Shown piece by piece: positions 17,891 to 21,798 of a stretch of 21,798 bases of DNA. The stretch comes from Saccoglossus kowalevskii (Eukaryota > Hemichordata > Enteropneusta > Harrimaniidae): NCBI RefSeq assembly GCF_000003605.2, contig NW_003150775.1, positions 1-21,798 on the forward strand, read 5' to 3'. The position numbers and the translations under genes were made by a program. A model generated the notes under the pieces. The model was not told where the DNA came from, searched no databases, and was given only the letters and a program-made list of their open reading frames with translations. Numbering within the stretch: position 1 is the first letter of the stretch; the number at the start of each line of letters is the position of its first letter.

Positions 17891-19207
17891 CTGTCATCAT
17901 GAGCAATGGGGAATGAAAGAACCCGTTTCCATTTTTCAATCATTTTCTATCATTCTGTCGGCCATTTTGAGTTCGATTGTTCGTAATTTGCCTGTACTTA
18001 TTTTATTAAAACTACCGTCTGGATATGAAACAATGGGTGGGAACAGACACAGAATACAAAAGAAACGTGAAATGTAGTATGCATAAGTTGGCAGGCCGGA
18101 GTGACAGTTCTGGAGCTCCCCAACGCGTGTATCCCGCCATTCTGCACATCCTCCATTAAAATATTGAATAAATTCAGATGTAGCATTGAATCTACAGGTG
18201 AGACAAAAGGTTTGCTTATGAAGAGCACTTGTGGAGAGTGGTAAGCAGTACAGTACGGCACATGTGCACAGCGTAGTATGATATATAAATAGTTGCTGTA
18301 CAAAATAAATATTTGTAAATAATGATAAATTGTATACTTTATTACATATAATATTGTTCCGTGGAAAAGAAAAGTGAAAATAAAAACAAAAAAACAGAAA
18401 AACATGCTTTCGACATATCACTAATAAAATATACTGTTTTTTGGTTTCACAGTCGTTTACAATGCTAAACCTTTCGGACACATATATATGTTACACCACG
18501 ACCTCGCCTGTGTAGTATTAAATATATGTCGGATTTACTACTAGGTTTAAATTGCGGGTATGTGGTATACTAATAACATAATCTGTCCAATGCTGCAACC
18601 TGCATATACCTCGAGTTCTTATTTTCATTCACACGCCTACTAAATATGCTGGTCCTCCCCTGCCTTACAAATCCAAATATGGACATTATATTTCGCGAGA
18701 AAATATCACTTTTTAGGGGAATTCTAAATCAGACTGTCATCAACATGATATTGTGCCATCGTGGTGCAAATTTCTTGTAATTTGAGAAGAGCCTCGCATG
18801 TATACATACATACATACTAATAAATGTCCATGGTCAATATAACCTATCAAGTTAAAATTGTGAGGTACTAGCGGTCAATATCCCCGGTCAATAGCTTCAG
18901 TTGGGTTGCACAACCAGAAATACAACTTGGGTAGAGTCGTTAACCTTATATGGAAACTAGTTCACTAAATGTAAACATAATTATTTACATGTGTATAATT
19001 AGAAAGGTATAAATATAATCAACGAACAAACAAACATACCTGCAAAAACATGAATCACAACCAAATACAGTGTGTGTGTCTATGTGTGTAATATAAGGGA
19101 AATATTTTTCAATGAACTTGATGCTGCAGTGATTTTAGATAGGGTTCAAATGCATTGATTTATTGAGGTATTAATACATTATATTATAGAATTAGAGTAG
19201 GTTTTAA
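17891..19207. other. AT-rich sequence with the window's longest open frame, probably non-coding
   Basis: A 181-codon minus-strand frame occupies 17936-18481. Its first half is a Phe/Tyr/Cys/Ile-rich run reflecting AT-rich DNA, and it overlaps a second 135-codon frame on the same strand. No domain, splice site or homology pattern is recognised. The rest is AT-rich with short TACA and TA repeats (for example near 18800). Confidence 0.4.
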
Positions 19208-19364
19208 AGCGGGAGGGTCGTCACCTGCGCACTCGCGGGAATTGAGTCCCAACTGACGATGACAACACACGCTAAAAACGCAAAGGCTCATGGGTAGACG
19301 CTTGTTTGTAAACTACGACACGCTATGGCCATCTGACGCATGCGCAGGCGACGACTCCCCCTCT
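19208..19364 (-). mobile_element. TTAA-flanked short MITE, copy B (157 bp), inverted relative to copy A
   Basis: TTAA flanks both ends (19204-19207 and 19365-19368). The reverse complement starts AGAGGGGGAGTCGTC and contains GCATGCGTCAGATGGCCATA, TTTACAAACAAGCGTC and GTTGGGACTC, all present in copy A in the same order. The terminal repeats agree with copy A at most positions. Confidence 0.88.
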
Positions 19365-19368
19365 TTAA

Positions 19369-20878
19369 TATAACGCATTTTGCTGGCAGCGAAAATGAAG
19401 CCCCGTGAATGATTTGATCATATACAGAGTGTAGGTGAAAGTTTGTGTTTACAGCTGTGACGTGTGTGAATTGAGTAACACTGCTTGTTTGGTTCTGCTT
19501 GATAATGCGTAGCGAGGAACCATGTCATTTGACATGAAAACCCGGAAACTGGTGCTTCTCGATCAATCACGAGGCATCAAATATGAAACACTGACGAAGT
19601 TTTAGATATGCGACAGAGACGCTGCCTATTGAGGTATATGGAACACGATTCCGTTCATTGGCCTTTGGACTATATGAATTTTGGAGTTACAATTTGAATA
19701 TTCATAAATTGATCATTATGATTCTTAGTATGCAAATTTTATCAGAAATTGACGAACTTCAACGCCCACGCACACATACATATTCCATTTGAAAATAGGT
19801 ACGTGACCGTTCATCTATTACGAATTTCGTGTAATTTTGGTCTTTATTTGGGTAAAACCGTCTCGAACCAACTATAGACATATATTGAAGAAAATTTCTA
19901 ATATTTTGAAGTCTTTTAGTGAGATCTGTCGACAAATCTGCACGAAATTCTTAATGGGAAATAAAACCACACCCCTATTTTCATATGGCATATGCTATAA
20001 AAATCTGCGCACTTTACGCAATGTGTGAATGCAGTACCATGTACAAGTACGTTGACCTCTCCAAATTCGTCATCATTACAGTATTCTCATATAACAGGAA
20101 AGAGTTTCTTAAGCCCCCCCCCCCTCCACTCACCCCCCCCCCCATAAAATGTACATGCTGAAATTGTGGCAGTACCCTATACAAAACATCTACATTATGA
20201 TCAACTTATGAATATGTATGATATAACTTGTAAAATCTACAATATAACCCATAAAGCCAATAACCGCCATCGTGTTCCTGATAGGTCAATGTACAGCATT
20301 TCTGTCAGGTAGACCGTTATGAGAGCTGTGCGTTCGAATTCATCCCATGTGGTTTGTTCTTGGCGCAGTAAAACTTAGTCACTGTTACATTTTTTGAAAG
20401 ATCAGGGGAACTACATAACAGTCTTATGAGAGTAAAGGTATATAAAATTCATATGACAATTCATGAGAACGAGGAGAATTAATTCCAGAAAACGCGACAG
20501 ATGCGAAAAATACATTACATAGAAAGTAATAAAGTAATGCAATGGAACATTCTGATTGGCCGAGAATATTTTACCTTGGGTCGGACTTTATTTCCCGGAT
20601 GAGTCCTTGTACTCGGGTTTAAGTCAACAACGTAATGCCTTGATACTGAATAGTTATGCAAAGTCATAAAGATAATGTAAGCAGGGATGCTGCATCATAG
20701 ACGGTGTAGTAGGACTGTAAATGGCTGCATCAAACTAAAATTATACCACTAAAGTGTCATAATTGAGCAACGCTATATGCATTATTACAAAAACTAAAAA
20801 AATATACAATATATTGAGCAATTTGACAACACATGCTTAGAGAATGGTCATAGTCGAAATACACGTAAACAATTGTTT
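19369..20878. other. Unassigned sequence with two C11 runs
   Basis: C runs of 11 lie at 20114-20124 and 20133-20143. A short frame at 19522-19605 is noted under findings. A 63-codon frame at 19837-20028 has no recognisable features. Confidence 0.35.
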
Positions 20879-21798
20879 AATACACTATCTCACTTCCTAA
20901 ATACACTATCTCACTTCCTAAATACACTATCTCACTTCCTAAATACACTATCTCGCAGTCTGGATACATCATTTGACTGTCTGTTTGTTTGTCTGTCTGT
21001 CTGTGTGTCTATCTAAATACACTTTATCACAGTCTGAATACACTATCTCATAGTCTGAATACACTATCTCACTGTCTGAATACACTATCTCGTAATCTAA
21101 ATGCACTATCTGACTGACTGACTGTCTGTCTGTCTGTCTGATAACACCACACTTACTGTCTGAATACAGCCTGAATATAATATCCCAGTCTGAATGCACT
21201 ATCTCATTGTCTGAATACACTATCTCACTGTCTGAGCATACTATCCTACTGGCCAAAAAAATACCTCATGGTCTGAATACACTATATCGTAATCTAAATA
21301 CACTATCACACAGTGTGAATACTCTATCTGACTGTCTGAATACACTATCTCACAGTGTGAATACACTATCTCACTGTCTGAATACACTACCTCGTAATCT
21401 AAATACACTATCTGACTGACTGTCTGTCTTTCTGATAATACCAGTCTGAATATAATATCCCAGTCTGATTACACTATCTTACTGTCTGAATCCACTATCT
21501 CATAGTCTGAATACACTATCTGATGGTCTGAAAACACTATCTGACGGTCTAAATACACTATCTCATAGTCTGCATACACTATATCACTGTCTGAATACAC
21601 TACCTCGTAATCTAAATACACTATCTGACTGACTGTCTGTCTGTCTGATAATACCACCCTTACTGTCTGAATACAGTCTGAATATAATATCCCAGTCTGA
21701 ATACAATATCTCATTTTCTGAATATACTATCCTACTGTCTAAAAAATACCTCATAGTCTGAATACACTATCCCAGTCTGAATACACTATCTGACTGTC
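20879..21798. repeat. 21-bp minisatellite with CTGT punctuations, open to the right edge
   Basis: The first four units repeat AATACACTATCTCACTTCCT exactly every 21 bp. Later units follow AATACACTATCTCACTGTCTG with many variants of 20-21 bp. Tetranucleotide runs (CTGT/GACT) interrupt at about 20975-21010, 21110-21140, 21410-21430 and 21624-21645. The blocks after the second and fourth runs share a long order of variants (ATACAGCCTGAATATAATAT / ATACAGTCTGAATATAATAT and on), about 515 bp apart, so a larger higher-order unit exists. Because 21 is a multiple of 3, both strands stay open for long stretches with 7-residue repeats such as EIVYSDS; these are products of the repeat, not genes. Confidence 0.95.

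Noticed and set aside
17711-18005. Similar TTGCCTGTAC phrases beside MITE copy A, considered as a long target duplication
   Set aside because: Only 10 bases match exactly and the second copy lies about 100 bp outside the element end.
17936-18481. 181-codon minus-strand open frame, the longest in the window
   Set aside because: The first half is Phe/Tyr/Ile/Cys-rich translation of AT-rich DNA, another long frame overlaps it on the same strand, and no domain or splice context is visible.
20300-20350. CGTTCGAATTC resembling a tRNA B box
   Set aside because: No A box at a suitable distance and no cloverleaf; the match is weak.
20969-21714. Frames with EIVYSDS-type 7-residue repeats
   Set aside because: The 21-bp satellite period keeps any stop-free frame open on both strands; there is no start context or non-repeat flank.
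1-21798. CRISPR array, bacterial operon or prophage
   Set aside because: The repeats are head-to-tail satellites without unique spacers. Splice sites, poly(A) signals and element types are those of an animal genome.

Overview
This window reads as intergenic and intronic DNA from an animal genome rather than a prokaryotic one. It is AT-rich, has spliceable coding pieces with GT-AG borders and AATAAA signals, and is dominated by satellites and mobile elements. The conserved gene tail, a DIRS-type retrotransposon and a TTAA-flanked MITE family fit a marine invertebrate (mollusc, echinoderm, hemichordate or cephalochordate), but the sequence does not decide which.

Layout. 1-900: a 157-bp tandem satellite with a two-unit (314 bp) higher-order period. 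2164-2852: the last two coding exons of a NOL6/Nrap-type nucleolar protein gene on the + strand, with a poly(A) signal near 3053; the satellite probably lies in an upstream intron of this gene. 3130-3531 and 9207-10090: a degenerate repeat of about 70 bp, split by a 5.7-kb insertion. 3532-9206: that insertion, a decayed DIRS-like tyrosine-recombinase retrotransposon with inverted terminal repeats, broken reverse transcriptase, RNase H-side and recombinase regions, and a short internal copy of its right end. Nested in its left part, at 4085-5367, is a TA-flanked DNA transposon with 25-bp perfect inverted repeats.

10100-16750: mostly unassignable sequence with a few weak exon-like candidates: a possible CRAL-TRIO remnant (10184-10396), a terminal-exon candidate (11841-11925), a minus-strand open frame (12558-12926) and a signal-peptide-like frame (16559-16744). 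A possible tRNA-derived SINE head lies at 15999-16065. 13781-14078, 17735-17886 and 19208-19364 are three TTAA-flanked MITEs; the last two belong to one family in opposite orientations. 20879 to the right edge is a 21-bp minisatellite punctuated by CTGT runs.

The only gene I identify with confidence is the NOL6 tail. Most long open frames are chance or repeat-derived. The most informative structure is the nested insertion history: degenerate repeat, then DIRS element, then DNA transposon. I found no clear new multi-gene system.
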